From Streptomyces spirodelae (GTDB lineage: Bacteria; Actinomycetota; Actinomycetes; Streptomycetales; Streptomycetaceae), in NCBI RefSeq assembly GCF_017676385.1, contig NZ_JAFFZN010000034.1:1-64000 (forward strand): a DNA stretch of 64,000 bases, written 5' to 3'. This document shows positions 34,340-43,581 of the stretch, piece after piece; within the stretch, counting starts at the first letter, position 1; each line of letters begins with the position of its first letter. The notes below the pieces were generated by a model. It did no database searches, was not told where the DNA came from, and was given only the letters and a program-made list of their open reading frames with translations. The position numbers were made by a program, and so were the translations under genes.

Positions 34340-34888
34340 ATGAGTACAGCCAGCCCTCTCGTGGGGATCGTCATGGGGTCCGACTCGGACTGGCCCGTCA
34401 TGGAGGAGGCGGCCAAGGCGCTGGACGAGTTCGAGGTGGCCTACGAGGTCGACGTCGTCTCCGCGCACCGGATGCCCCGCGAGATGATCGCCTATGGCGA
34501 GGACGCCGCCGACCGCGGGCTGAGGGCGATCATCGCGGGTGCGGGGGGCGCGGCACATCTGCCGGGCATGCTGGCCTCGGTGACCCCGCTGCCCGTCATC
34601 GGCGTGCCGGTGCCGCTGAAGTACCTGGACGGCATGGACTCGCTGCTGTCCATCGTGCAGATGCCGGCCGGTGTCCCGGTCGCCACCGTCTCGGTCGGCG
34701 GCGCGCGCAACGCCGGGCTGCTCGCCGCCCGGATGCTCGCCGCGCACGACGAGGAGCTGCGCGAGAAGATGCGCGACTTCCAGCAGGAGCTGAACGCGCA
34801 GGCCACCGAGAAGGGCAAGCGGCTGCGTGCCAGGGCCGCGGGCGAGACCGGCTTCGGCTTCGGCAGCCGGACGGGAGGCAACCGGTGA
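34340..34888 (+). CDS. purE: N5-CAIR mutase
   Basis: Converts N5-carboxyaminoimidazole ribonucleotide to CAIR, directly after PurK. 182 residues with VGIVMGSDSDWPVMEEA, the active-site YEVDVVSAHRMP, and IIAGAGGAAHLPGMLAS, all diagnostic for class I PurE. The tail (residues 160-182, GETGFGFGSRTGG) is an extra Gly-rich extension. GAGCCGT before the ATG is a weak ribosome site. Its stop overlaps the dipeptidase start by 4 bases. Confidence 0.96.
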   Translation: MSTASPLVGIVMGSDSDWPVMEEAAKALDEFEVAYEVDVVSAHRMPREMIAYGEDAADRGLRAIIAGAGGAAHLPGMLASVTPLPVIGVPVPLKYLDGMDSLLSIVQMPAGVPVATVSVGGARNAGLLAARMLAAHDEELREKMRDFQQELNAQATEKGKRLRARAAGETGFGFGSRTGGNR

Positions 34889-36105
34889 CACACACCGAAG
34901 GTTCCGAGCGGCGCCCGGACAGCCCCAGCCTGGAGCGCGCCCGGGCGCTGCTGGCCGAGCACCCCGTGGTGGACGGCCACAACGACCTGCCGTGGGCGCT
35001 GCGCGAGCAGGCGCGCTACGACCTCGACAAGCTCGACATCGCCGACGACCAGCGCGAGAAGCTCCACACCGACCTGGCACGGCTGCGCGCGGGCGGTGTC
35101 GGCGCGCAGTTCTGGTCCGTCTACGTGCCCGGCGAGCTGACCGGCGACGACGCGGTGAGCGCCACCCTGGAGCAGATCGACGCCGTTCGGCTGCTGGCCG
35201 CGCGCTACCCCGACGACCTCCAGCTGGCCTTCACGGCTCAGGACGTGGAGGCCGCACACGCCCAGCGCCGTATCGCCTCGCTGATGGGCGCCGAGGGCGG
35301 GCACTCCATCAACAACTCGCTGGCCGCGCTGCGCGCGCTCCACCAGCTCGGGGTGCGCTATCTGACGCTCACCCACAACAACTCGCTGGACTGGGCCGAC
35401 TCGGCCACCGACGAGCCGCGCGCGGGCGGGCTGAGCCGCTTCGGCGAGGAGGTCGTCCGCGAGATGAACCGGCTGGGCATGCTGGTGGACCTCTCCCATG
35501 TGGCGGCCGAGACGATGCGGGACGCGCTGCGGGTCACCGAGGCGCCCGTGATCTTCTCGCACTCCTCGGCGCGCGCCGTGTGCGACCACCCGCGCAACAT
35601 CCCCGACGACGTGCTCGCCCAGCTCCCGGCCAACGGCGGGGTGGCGATGGCGACCTTCGTACCGAAGTTCATCCTTCCCGAGGCGGTGGCCTGGACCCGG
35701 GCCGCGGACGAGAACATGCGTGCGCACGGCCTGGACCACCTGGACCTCAGCGACGAAGGCCGCAAGGTGCAGCGCGAGTTCGAGAAGGCCAACCCGCGCC
35801 CTGTCCCGGACGCCGCGACGGTCGCCGACCACCTCGACCACATGCGCGAGGTCGCCGGCGTCGACCACATCGGCATCGGCGGCGACTACGACGGCACCGC
35901 CTTCACCCCCGCCCAGCTGGAGGATGTCTCCGGCTACCCGCACCTGGTGGCCGAACTGCTGGACCGCAACTGGTCCGAGGCCGACCTGGCGAAGCTGACG
36001 TGGTCCAACGCGCTGCGGGTGCTGCGTGAGGCGGAGGAGGTGGCCCGCACGCTGCAGACGCAGCGCGGGCCCTCGATCGCCACGATCGGGCAGCTGGACG
36101 GCTGA
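34885..36105 (+). CDS. Membrane dipeptidase family (M19)
   Basis: 406-residue Zn-dependent dipeptidase. HPVVDGHNDLPW has the HxD metal pair, ASLMGAEGGHSINN the bridging Glu, GVRYLTLTHNNSLDWADS and LVDLSHVAAETM the later metal ligands and HSSARAVCDHPRN. C-terminal HIGIGGDYDGTAFTP is conserved. It has no signal peptide. The GTG lies within the purE stop (GTGA), so it is translated with purine genes although its substrate is a dipeptide; the link is unexplained. Confidence 0.92.
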   Translation: MTHTEGSERRPDSPSLERARALLAEHPVVDGHNDLPWALREQARYDLDKLDIADDQREKLHTDLARLRAGGVGAQFWSVYVPGELTGDDAVSATLEQIDAVRLLAARYPDDLQLAFTAQDVEAAHAQRRIASLMGAEGGHSINNSLAALRALHQLGVRYLTLTHNNSLDWADSATDEPRAGGLSRFGEEVVREMNRLGMLVDLSHVAAETMRDALRVTEAPVIFSHSSARAVCDHPRNIPDDVLAQLPANGGVAMATFVPKFILPEAVAWTRAADENMRAHGLDHLDLSDEGRKVQREFEKANPRPVPDAATVADHLDHMREVAGVDHIGIGGDYDGTAFTPAQLEDVSGYPHLVAELLDRNWSEADLAKLTWSNALRVLREAEEVARTLQTQRGPSIATIGQLDG

Positions 36106-36231
36106 CCCGGCGTCAATTCCCCCTGGGGAGCGGGCCCGAGGCGGCGGGCCCCGGAGCGGCGAGCGGTCTTGACCACGCCCCCGGGGCCCGCGAGCATCAG
36201 CGGGCCCGTCCCTCGTGTCCAGGGAGGACCA

Positions 36232-39200
36232 TTGGCCACCTCGGAATCGTCCGGCTCGCACACCACCTCGGAAAACGTCACCTCCTCACCTGGTGATGTT
36301 CCCAGCGCCCTCGCCCGTCGCCGGCTCCTCCAGGCATCGGCCGCCGCGGGCGGCGCACTCGCTGTGGGAGGCACAGCCCTCACCGCACCGGCCGCCGCCG
36401 CACCTGCTCAGGCCACCGACCTCGCCCAGGCCGGAACCAAGGCCCGTACCGTCACCTTCTCCGCCGCCACGAACGGCGCTGCCACCCTGGTGCCCGGCGC
36501 CGACCGAGTGATCGCGGAGATGCAGAACACCCTCTGGTCCATCCCCCGTTCGGGTGGCAAGGCGCGGCCGCTCACCGTCCCCGTGCTGGAACCGACCCGC
36601 CCGGTGCTCGCCCCCGACGGCAAGACGGTCGCCGTCTGCGCCTACCACGGCGGCGGCTTCCACATCTGGACCCTCCGCCCGGACGGCTCAGGGCTGGAGC
36701 AGCGCACCGACGGGCCCTGGGACGACCGCGGCCCGGCCTGGTCACCGGACGGCACCCGGATCGCGTTCGCCTCCGAACGCGAAGGCGACCCGGTCAAGGG
36801 CAGCCCGTACCGCATCTGGGTGCTGGACGTGCGCAGTGGCGAACTCACCCGCCTCACCGGCCGCAAGGGACAGGGCGGTCCGCTCCAGGACGGCGACTGG
36901 GAGGACTTCGACCCGGCCTGGTCACCGGACGGCGAGCGCGTGCTGTGCGTACGCGGCACCGTGACCGAGGGGGAGCGCGGCCCCCAGCTCGATGCGCGCA
37001 CCCTGGTGTCGGTCGCCGCGGACGGCTCCGGCGACGTCCGTACCGAGCACGAGGACAGCACCGAGGGCGTGTCGCTGATGACGCCCGCCGTCTCGCCCTC
37101 AGGGAAGGTCGCCTACCTGCGCACCACCGCGGCGCCCAAGGCGTCCTGCACGCTGGTCGTCGAGGGGAAGCCCGTACGGATCGAGGGCGATCTGGCGCCG
37201 GTGCCGCCCCGCTGGACCGACCGCGAGACGCTGCTGCTGACCGTCTCCGGCACCTTCCGACTGCTGCGTCCGGCCCGGCCGGAGTCCCACGAGCGCATCC
37301 CCTTCACCGCCGAACTGGCCACCCGGCGCCCCCGCTACCGCGTCAAGGACTACGGTTTCGAGTCACCGGGCAGCCACCCCGTGCGCGGTGTGCAGCAGCC
37401 CGTCCTCTCCCCGGACGGCGAGCACGTCGCCTATGTCGCACTCAACGCGCTGTGGCTGGCCCGTACCGACGGCCGGGGGCGGCCCCGCAAGCTCGTCCAG
37501 GCGTCCGAGTCCCGCTACATCTGCGCGCCCTCCTTCACCCGGGACGGCGAAGCGCTGCTCTACAGCGACGACCGCGACGGCCTGCTGGCCGTACGCCGCA
37601 GAGAACTCGACTCCGGCCAGGAGAAGGAACTCGCAGGGGGCGGCCGCGTCTTCGGCGTGCTCTCCCCGGACGGCGACAAGCTGGCGTGCCTGGACATGGC
37701 GGGCAACCTGCTCGTCAAGGACCTGGACAGCGGCCGGGAACGCACCCTGGCCGGGCCGCTGGGCGGGGGCGGCCTTCCGGGCCCGCCCACCTGGTCACCG
37801 GACGGCCGCCATCTCGCGCTGTGCGACCGCAACCGGCTCAACTACCGCTTCCGCGAGGGCTACAACCTCATCCGGGTCCTGGAGACGGACAGCGGCGCGG
37901 AAGCGCTGTACCCGCTCGCACCGCACGCCTCGCTCGCCGACCGCTACGCCTCAGGGCCGGTCTGGTCGCCCGACGGGAAGTGGATGGCCGCCGTGTCCGA
38001 GTCGGCCCTGTGGGTGCTGCCCGTGGGCGGTGACGGCAGCCCGGCGGGCAAGGCGCGCCGGCTCTCCGACGAGAGCGCCGACCACCCGTCCTGGTCCGGC
38101 GACTCCTCCGCCCTGCTGTACCTGTCGGCGGGCAGACTGCGGCTGCGCCGGGTGGAGGACGGAAAGCCGGGGAAGGCGCGCACCGTCCGGCTGGGGATGT
38201 CCTGGCGGCGGCCCGCGCCCAAGCAGACCGTGGTGCACGCAGGACGGCTGTGGGACGGCACAGGGGAGGGCGTACGCGAGGACGTCGATCTGGTGCTGCG
38301 GGACGGCCGGATCGCCGAGATCGCCCCGCACCGCTCAGGGCGCCGCGCCGAGCGCCGACTGGACGCCTCCGGGCTGACCGTCCTGCCGGGCCTGTGGGAC
38401 ACCCATACGCACCCCTGGCAGACCACGTACGGCGGCAGGCAGACGGTCACCCAGCTCGCCTACGGCATCACCACGGCGGTCTCCTTCGGCGGCTTCGCCT
38501 ACGAACAGGCCAGACTGCGCGAGGCGGTGGCGGCCGGACAGCTCGCCGGCCCCAGACTGCTGGCCACCGGCGAACTGCTGGACGGCGCACGCGTCGCCTA
38601 CAGCATGGGCAGGGCGCACCGTACGGAAGCGGGGCTGCGCCGCTCCCTGGAGCGCGGCGGCGCACTCGACTGGGACTTCGTCAAGACGTATGTACGCGCG
38701 CCCGCCACTGCGATGCGCCAAGCGGCGCAGTACGCGCACGAAGAGCTCGGCGTCCGCTCCGGCAGCCACCTGTGCACCCCGGGCGTACAGATCGGCCAGG
38801 ACCTGACGACGCACCTCCAGGCCACCCAGCGGCTGGAGTTCGGCCACGCCACGACCGCGACCGGGCACGCCTACGAGGACCTCGCCGGCATCTACTCGAC
38901 GCCGGGCGACTTCCACCTCGTCGCCACGCCCTTCACCGCGCTCCCGCTGCTGGGCGCACACCCGGAGCTGGCCGAGGACGAGCGGGTGACCCGGCTGCTG
39001 CCGCCGTGGGACGTGCAGGCCGTACGCCAGTCGGCGGCCACCCCGCCCACCGAGGACCAGCTGGCCACGCTCGATGTGGAGACGGCCGTCTACCGCCGCG
39101 TTCTGGCGGCGGGCGGCCTCGTGGCGCTCGGCACCGACCAGCCCCTGGTGCCGATCGGCCTCCACCTCCACCTGGCGCTCCGGGCCCTGCACCGCGCGGG

Positions 39201-39519
39201 GCTCAAGCCGCACGAGGCGCTGCGTACGGTCACCGTGCTGCCCGCCAGGGCGTTCGGCGCCGAGCGCGAACTGGGCACCGTGGAGGAGGGCAAGCTGGCC
39301 GACCTCACCCTGGTGGACGGCGACCCGCTGACCGACTTCGACTCACTGGTGCGCACGGTGACGGTGGTCCGCGGTGGCGTCCCGTATGAGCAGAAGGACC
39401 TGATCGACGCCTACAGCAGCGACACGCGGCTGCGCGCCCAGGAGAGCGGACAGGAAGCACACTGGCGGCAGGTGAGCCGCCAGCTGCGCCGGGACGGCTG
39501 CTGCGACATGGGGCACTGA
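36232..39519 (+). CDS. Tat-exported amidohydrolase with N-terminal beta-propeller
   Basis: 1095-residue fusion. A twin-arginine signal (ARRRLLQASAAAGGALAVGG, residues 28-55) is followed by a TolB/WD40-like propeller with repeated WSPDG motifs (PAWSPDGTRIAFAS, PAWSPDGERVL, PTWSPDGRHLAL, VWSPDGKWMAA) up to about residue 640. The amidohydrolase domain has HxH in GLWDTHTHPWQTT (about residue 722), KTYVRAP, and ALGTDQPLVPIG near the end. Folded before export, it probably cleaves an amide outside the cell. The TTG at 36232 has GGAGG 4 bases ahead; the longer frame from 36169 has none. Substrate unknown. Confidence 0.85.
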   Translation: MATSESSGSHTTSENVTSSPGDVPSALARRRLLQASAAAGGALAVGGTALTAPAAAAPAQATDLAQAGTKARTVTFSAATNGAATLVPGADRVIAEMQNTLWSIPRSGGKARPLTVPVLEPTRPVLAPDGKTVAVCAYHGGGFHIWTLRPDGSGLEQRTDGPWDDRGPAWSPDGTRIAFASEREGDPVKGSPYRIWVLDVRSGELTRLTGRKGQGGPLQDGDWEDFDPAWSPDGERVLCVRGTVTEGERGPQLDARTLVSVAADGSGDVRTEHEDSTEGVSLMTPAVSPSGKVAYLRTTAAPKASCTLVVEGKPVRIEGDLAPVPPRWTDRETLLLTVSGTFRLLRPARPESHERIPFTAELATRRPRYRVKDYGFESPGSHPVRGVQQPVLSPDGEHVAYVALNALWLARTDGRGRPRKLVQASESRYICAPSFTRDGEALLYSDDRDGLLAVRRRELDSGQEKELAGGGRVFGVLSPDGDKLACLDMAGNLLVKDLDSGRERTLAGPLGGGGLPGPPTWSPDGRHLALCDRNRLNYRFREGYNLIRVLETDSGAEALYPLAPHASLADRYASGPVWSPDGKWMAAVSESALWVLPVGGDGSPAGKARRLSDESADHPSWSGDSSALLYLSAGRLRLRRVEDGKPGKARTVRLGMSWRRPAPKQTVVHAGRLWDGTGEGVREDVDLVLRDGRIAEIAPHRSGRRAERRLDASGLTVLPGLWDTHTHPWQTTYGGRQTVTQLAYGITTAVSFGGFAYEQARLREAVAAGQLAGPRLLATGELLDGARVAYSMGRAHRTEAGLRRSLERGGALDWDFVKTYVRAPATAMRQAAQYAHEELGVRSGSHLCTPGVQIGQDLTTHLQATQRLEFGHATTATGHAYEDLAGIYSTPGDFHLVATPFTALPLLGAHPELAEDERVTRLLPPWDVQAVRQSAATPPTEDQLATLDVETAVYRRVLAAGGLVALGTDQPLVPIGLHLHLALRALHRAGLKPHEALRTVTVLPARAFGAERELGTVEEGKLADLTLVDGDPLTDFDSLVRTVTVVRGGVPYEQKDLIDAYSSDTRLRAQESGQEAHWRQVSRQLRRDGCCDMGH

Positions 39520-39533
39520 GTCACCGGCACACG

Positions 39534-39567
39534 TGAGGGGCCGGCGTCCCAGGACGCCGGCCCCTCA
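39534..39567. terminator. Bidirectional terminator, amidohydrolase / acyl-CoA dehydrogenase
   Basis: TGAGGGGCCGGCGTCC and its exact complement with a 2-base centre, between two convergent genes. The uppermost pairs must open to form a loop. Confidence 0.8.
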
Positions 39568-39589
39568 TCGCCGTTCTCCGTACGCTCTC

Positions 39590-40756
39590 CTACGGCAGGT
39601 TCCGCGCCATCACGATGCGCTGCACCTGGTTGGTGCCCTCGTAGATCTGCGTGATCTTCGCGTCCCGCATCATCCGCTCGACCGGGTAGTCCCGCGTGTA
39701 GCCGTAGCCGCCGAGCAGCTGGACGGCGTCCGTGGTGATCTCCATGGCGGCGTCCGAGGCGTAGCACTTGGCGGCTGCGCCGAAGAAGGTCAGGTCCTCC
39801 TTCTCGCTGCCCTCGGACACCCGCTCGGAGCGCGCGGCGGCCGCGTAGGTCAGCTGCCGGGCCGCCTCGATCTTCATGGCCATGTCGGCGAGCATGAACT
39901 GCACGCCCTGGAAGTCGCCGATCGGCTTGCCGAACTGCTTGCGCTCCTGCACATACCCCTTCGCGTAGTCCAGGGCGCCCTGCGCGATACCGAGGGCCTG
40001 CGCGGCGATGGTGATACGGGTGTGGTCCAGGGTCTTCATCGCGGTGGCGAAGCCGGTGCCCTCGGCGCCGATCATCCGGTCGGCCGGGATGCGCACGTTG
40101 TCCAGGTAGACCTCGCGGGTGGGCGAGCCCTTGATGCCCAGCTTCTTCTCCGGGGCGCCGAAGGAGACTCCCTCGTCGTCCTTCTCCACCACGAAGGCGG
40201 AGATGCCCTTGGTGCGCTTGTCCGGGTCGGTGACGGCCATCACCGTGTAGTAGTCGGAGACGCCGGCGTTGGTGATCCACCGCTTGACGCCGTTGAGCAC
40301 CCAGTGGTCCCCGTCGCGTACGGCCTTGGTCTTCATCCCGCCCGCGTCCGAACCGGCGTCCGGCTCGCTCAGGCAGTACGAGAACATCCCGTCGCCCTTG
40401 GCGAGCGGTGTCAGATACCGCTTCTTCAGCTCCTCCGAGGCGGAGAGGATCACCGGGAGCGAGCCGAGCTTGTTGACGGCCGGGATGAGCGAGGAGGAGC
40501 CGCACACCCGGGCGACCTCCTCGATGACGATGACGGTGGCCAGCGCGTCGGCGCCCGCGCCCCCGTACGCCTCCGGCACGTGCACCGCGTGCAGATCGTT
40601 GGCCACCAGCGCGTCCAGCGCCTCCTGCGGGAACCGTGCCTCCTCGTCCACCTCGGCGGCGTACGGCGCGATCTTCGCCTCGGCGAGCGCGCGCACCGAG
40701 TCGCGGAGCATCTCGTGCTCCTCGGACGGCCGGTAGAGGTCGAAATCAGACGCCAA
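39590..40756 (-). CDS. Acyl-CoA dehydrogenase
   Basis: 388-residue FAD enzyme that introduces the first double bond in acyl-CoA beta-oxidation. AEAKIAPYAAEVDEEARFPQ at the N-terminus, FAD-binding FSYCLSEPDAGSDAGGMKTKA and WITNAGVSDYYTVMAVT, then LDHTRITIAAQALGIAQGAL, QLLGGYGYTRDYPVERMMRD and the catalytic Glu in ITQIYEGTNQVQRIVMAR. Chain-length preference cannot be read. The start MASDFDLYRPSEEH is clear. A dyad (40831-40844) about 75 bases upstream resembles the one at the thiolase promoter. Confidence 0.95.
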   Translation of the reverse strand: MASDFDLYRPSEEHEMLRDSVRALAEAKIAPYAAEVDEEARFPQEALDALVANDLHAVHVPEAYGGAGADALATVIVIEEVARVCGSSSLIPAVNKLGSLPVILSASEELKKRYLTPLAKGDGMFSYCLSEPDAGSDAGGMKTKAVRDGDHWVLNGVKRWITNAGVSDYYTVMAVTDPDKRTKGISAFVVEKDDEGVSFGAPEKKLGIKGSPTREVYLDNVRIPADRMIGAEGTGFATAMKTLDHTRITIAAQALGIAQGALDYAKGYVQERKQFGKPIGDFQGVQFMLADMAMKIEAARQLTYAAAARSERVSEGSEKEDLTFFGAAAKCYASDAAMEITTDAVQLLGGYGYTRDYPVERMMRDAKITQIYEGTNQVQRIVMARNLP

Positions 40757-40830
40757 GGTGTCTCACTCCTTTGAGAGCATGCGGAATGCCTGGGGTGCTG
40801 TGGTGGATCGCCGGTTGCCTGGCCTGCTAA

Positions 40831-40844
40831 TTACCGTTAAGTAA
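40831..40844. promoter_or_regulatory. Dyad upstream of the acyl-CoA dehydrogenase gene
   Basis: TTAC-CGTTAA-GTAA, a 14-bp dyad in the 195-base gap between the acyl-CoA dehydrogenase and the nucleotide-sugar dehydrogenase genes. It has the size and layout of TetR-type fatty-acid regulator sites, and matches the thiolase dyad in architecture. Low-GC sequence surrounds it, as expected of a promoter region. Confidence 0.4.
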
Positions 40845-40951
40845 CACCGATTTTAGTGGCGGATGCCTCCCTGGGGGTACGTGAGGTTCACGACAGGAGA
40901 CGCCCCGTTATGCTCGCGGACAGCGTTCTGCCGTCACAAGGAGCTACCCGC

Positions 40952-42295
40952 ATGGCCTCGCCCAAGATCACCGTGATTGGCCTCGGCTACCTCGGCGCCA
41001 CCCACGCGGCCGCCATGGCCGAGCTGGGCTTCGAGGTGCTGGGGCTCGATGTCGTGCCGGAGAAGATGCGCAAGCTGGAGCAGGGGCAGGCGCCCATGTT
41101 CGAGCCCGGCCTGGAGGAGCTGCTGCGGGCACACGTCGCCGGTGTCGAGGGCTCCACGGGGCGGCTGCGCTTCACCGACTCCTGGGAGGAGATCGGCGCC
41201 TTCGGTGACGTCCACTTCCTGTGCGTCAACACCCCGCAGAAGCACGGCGAGTTCGCTGCCGACATGAGCTACGTGCAGCGTGCTGTCGAGTCGCTGGCGC
41301 CGCACCTGCACGGGCCCGCGCTGGTCGTCGGAAAGTCCACCGTGCCGGTCGGCAGCGCTGAGCGGCTCGCGGCCCTGATCGCCGAGCTGGCCCCCGCGGG
41401 CAAGGAGGCCGAGCTGGCGTGGAACCCGGAGTTCCTGCGGGAGAGCTTCGCCGTCAAGGACACCCTGCACCCCGACCGCATCGTCGTCGGGACCGACGGG
41501 CCGCGCGGCGAGGAACTGCTGCGCGAGGTCTACGCACGGCCCCTCTCCGAGGGCACCCCGTTCCTGGTCACCGACTTCGCGACGGCCGAGCTGGTGAAGA
41601 CCTCGGCGAACTCCTTCCTCGCCACGAAGATCTCCTTCATCAACGCCATGGCCGAGGTCTGCGAGGCCGCCGGGGGCGACGTCGTCAAGCTCGCCGAGGC
41701 CATCGGCCATGACGACCGCATCGGGCACAAGTTCCTCCGCGCCGGAATCGGCTTCGGCGGCGGCTGCCTGCCCAAGGACATCCGCGCCTTCATGGCCCGC
41801 GCCGGCGAACTGGGCGCCTCCGAGGCGCTCACTTTCCTGCGTGAGGTCGACTCCATCAACATGCGCCGCCGCGCCCAGATGGTCGAGCTGGCCCGGGACG
41901 CGCTGGGCGGCGCGCTGCTGGGCAAGCGCATCGCCGTCCTGGGCGCCACCTTCAAGCCCGACTCCGACGACGTACGGGACTCGCCCGCACTCAACGTCGC
42001 GGGCCAGCTCCATCTCCAGGGCGCCCAGGTGACGGTGTACGACCCGAAGGGCATGGGGAACGCGCGCGCAGTCTTCCCCACGCTGGGCTACGCGGACAGC
42101 GCCCTGGACGCCGCCCGGGGGGCCGATGTGGTGCTGCACCTGACCGAGTGGTCCGAGTTCAAGGAGCTCGACCCGGCGAAGCTGGGCGACGTCGTCGCCG
42201 CCCGGCACATTCTCGACGGCCGCAACACGCTGGACCCGACGCTGTGGCGCAAGTCCGGCTGGACCTTCCGCGCCCTGGGCCGCCCCACACTGTGA
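40952..42295 (+). CDS. UDP-glucose/GDP-mannose dehydrogenase family protein
   Basis: 447-residue NAD-dependent enzyme that oxidises a nucleotide sugar C6 to the uronate. Rossmann start ITVIGLGYLGATHAAAMAELG, VGKSTVPVGS, ATAELVKTSANSFLATKISF and the catalytic Cys272 in GFGGGCLPKD; C-terminal IAVLGATFKPDSDDVRDSP. Whether UDP-glucose or UDP-N-acetyl-sugar is used is not clear. GGAGC precedes the ATG at 40952. Its product would feed the glycopolymer genes further right. Confidence 0.93.
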   Translation: MASPKITVIGLGYLGATHAAAMAELGFEVLGLDVVPEKMRKLEQGQAPMFEPGLEELLRAHVAGVEGSTGRLRFTDSWEEIGAFGDVHFLCVNTPQKHGEFAADMSYVQRAVESLAPHLHGPALVVGKSTVPVGSAERLAALIAELAPAGKEAELAWNPEFLRESFAVKDTLHPDRIVVGTDGPRGEELLREVYARPLSEGTPFLVTDFATAELVKTSANSFLATKISFINAMAEVCEAAGGDVVKLAEAIGHDDRIGHKFLRAGIGFGGGCLPKDIRAFMARAGELGASEALTFLREVDSINMRRRAQMVELARDALGGALLGKRIAVLGATFKPDSDDVRDSPALNVAGQLHLQGAQVTVYDPKGMGNARAVFPTLGYADSALDAARGADVVLHLTEWSEFKELDPAKLGDVVAARHILDGRNTLDPTLWRKSGWTFRALGRPTL

Positions 42296-42382
42296 CCCCG
42301 GCCGCGGGGTGCTCCCGCCCGCCTCGGGCCTGATGGCAGGCCGCTGTGTGCGGGCCCGCGCGAGACGCCCTGCGGTTTCGGG

Positions 42383-42982
42383 CTATCGAGCGCGCCGCGC
42401 GCGGTAGGCGCGCATCTTCGCGCGGCTTCCGCAGACGGCCATGGTGCACCAGCGGCTGCGTCCGGCCGGGCTGCGGTCGTAGTAGACCCACTGGCAGTCG
42501 TGCGTCTCGCACGCCTTCAGGCGCTGCCAGGTGCCGTCGCTCGCCGCGGTGGCGATCCGGGCGGCGAGGTGGGCGGTGAAAGCGGGCAGGCCCGTCAGGC
42601 CGGGCGCGGCCTCCAGCGCGGCCTCACCCCGCTCGCCGATCCGCAGGACGAGGGGCGCAGCGCCCAGGTGCCGCTCCAGCGTCTCGGCGGTCTGCGCCGC
42701 CACGGCTGCGGCGCCGGTGTGCGCGGCGCCGGTGCGTGCGGCGGCGTCGGCGTGGGCTCCGGCACTGGTATGCGCCAGACAGGCGGCACGCAGGGCTTCG
42801 CGGAGCTCCCTCAGCCCCTCCAGGTCGGGTTTGCCGAGGCCGAATCGCGTCAACCCATGCGTGCTGACGAACCGGGCCAGGCCCTCGGGTCCTGCCAGCT
42901 CGTCCGCACCGGTCTCGATGTCCAGCGTGTTCGCCAACTCCTGCACCAAAAGGAGTGGTTCCGGCGCCTGTCTGTCTCCCAC
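42383..42982 (-). CDS. CGNR zinc-finger transcriptional regulator
   Basis: 199 residues of the ABATE/CGNR family. N-terminal ligand-binding-like region (LLLVQELANTLDIETG, EGLRELREALRAACLAHTS), then a C-terminal zinc finger: CETHDCQWVYYDRSPAGR, WCTMAVCGSRAKMRAYR, where the usual CGNR reads CGSR. Members are presumed DNA-binding regulators. It is divergent from the VOC gene across 120 bases with a nested dyad, so it probably controls itself and that gene. Residues 75-100 are an Ala/Thr/His-rich insert. Confidence 0.88.
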   Translation of the reverse strand: MGDRQAPEPLLLVQELANTLDIETGADELAGPEGLARFVSTHGLTRFGLGKPDLEGLRELREALRAACLAHTSAGAHADAAARTGAAHTGAAAVAAQTAETLERHLGAAPLVLRIGERGEAALEAAPGLTGLPAFTAHLAARIATAASDGTWQRLKACETHDCQWVYYDRSPAGRSRWCTMAVCGSRAKMRAYRARRAR

Positions 42983-42990
42983 TCTTGTGA

Positions 42991-43057
42991 CGTTACCGGT
43001 TCTGGGCCATCATGAGGTAACCCGGGCGTTACCGCTAAAACCTATCTACCGGTAACG
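42991..43057. promoter_or_regulatory. Nested dyad operator between CGNR and VOC genes
   Basis: Outer pair CGTTACCGGT (42991-43000) and ACCGGTAACG (43048-43057) are exact reverse complements. The inner pair GGTAAC (43016-43021) and GTTACC (43028-43033) share the same centre to within half a base. Four GTTACC half-sites alternate in direction between two divergent start codons. Confidence 0.7.
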
Positions 43058-43102
43058 TCGGCCGTGGTGGTTCGACGGCGAACAACCGAGAGAGGACACA
43101 CG

Positions 43103-43486
43103 ATGGCCATCCCCACGATGGGCGTAGTGGTACTGGACTGTCCCGACCCCGGGCGGCTGGCGGAGTTCTACGCGCAGCTGCTCGGCTGGAAGGTGGACCC
43201 GGACAGCGACAGCCAGTGGACGGAGGTGCTCGACGAGGACGGCCGCAGGCGACTGGCGTTCCAGCGGGCGCCCGGATTCGTCCCGCCGCAGTGGCCGAGC
43301 GAGGCGCACTCCCAGCAGTTCCACCTCGACCTGGACGTGCCGCCGTCGCGGATCGAGGAAGCCGAGCAGGAGGCGCTGGCGCTGGGCGCCCGGCTCGTCC
43401 AGGACGACGGGGACGGCGCGCGGGACTTCCGCGTCTACCTCGACCCGGCAGGGCACCCCTTCTGCCTGTGTCTGTGCGAGCGCTGA
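43103..43486 (+). CDS. VOC-family (glyoxalase-like) protein
   Basis: 127 residues: GVVVLDCPDPGRLAEFYAQLLGWKVD opens the fold, FQRAPGFVPPQWP and QQFHLDLDVPPSRIEEAEQEAL follow, and VYLDPAGHPFCLCL closes it. Metal-ligand positions include the His of FHLDLDV and Glu/His of the end block. Substrate unknown; such proteins often confer tolerance to a reactive compound. ATG behind AGAGAGG. Divergent from a CGNR regulator that likely controls it. Confidence 0.9.
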   Translation: MAIPTMGVVVLDCPDPGRLAEFYAQLLGWKVDPDSDSQWTEVLDEDGRRRLAFQRAPGFVPPQWPSEAHSQQFHLDLDVPPSRIEEAEQEALALGARLVQDDGDGARDFRVYLDPAGHPFCLCLCER

Positions 43487-43516
43487 ACGCCGCCAACCCT
43501 GCTGAACCTCGCACGC

Positions 43517-43560
43517 ACGCATGAGGCCAGGCCCCGCACCCAGGGCCTGGCCTCATGCGT
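43517..43560. terminator. Bidirectional terminator, VOC / Lcp genes
   Basis: Perfect 18-bp stem (ACGCATGAGGCCAGGCCC with its complement) and an 8-base loop between two convergent genes. Confidence 0.9.
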
Positions 43561-43581
43561 TCGTGCCTCGTGTGTGACGCC

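Noticed and set aside
42296..42382. A tRNA or small RNA gene in the gap after the nucleotide-sugar dehydrogenase
   Set aside because: No cloverleaf, no T-loop GTTCGA-type sequence, and only weak inverted repeats.
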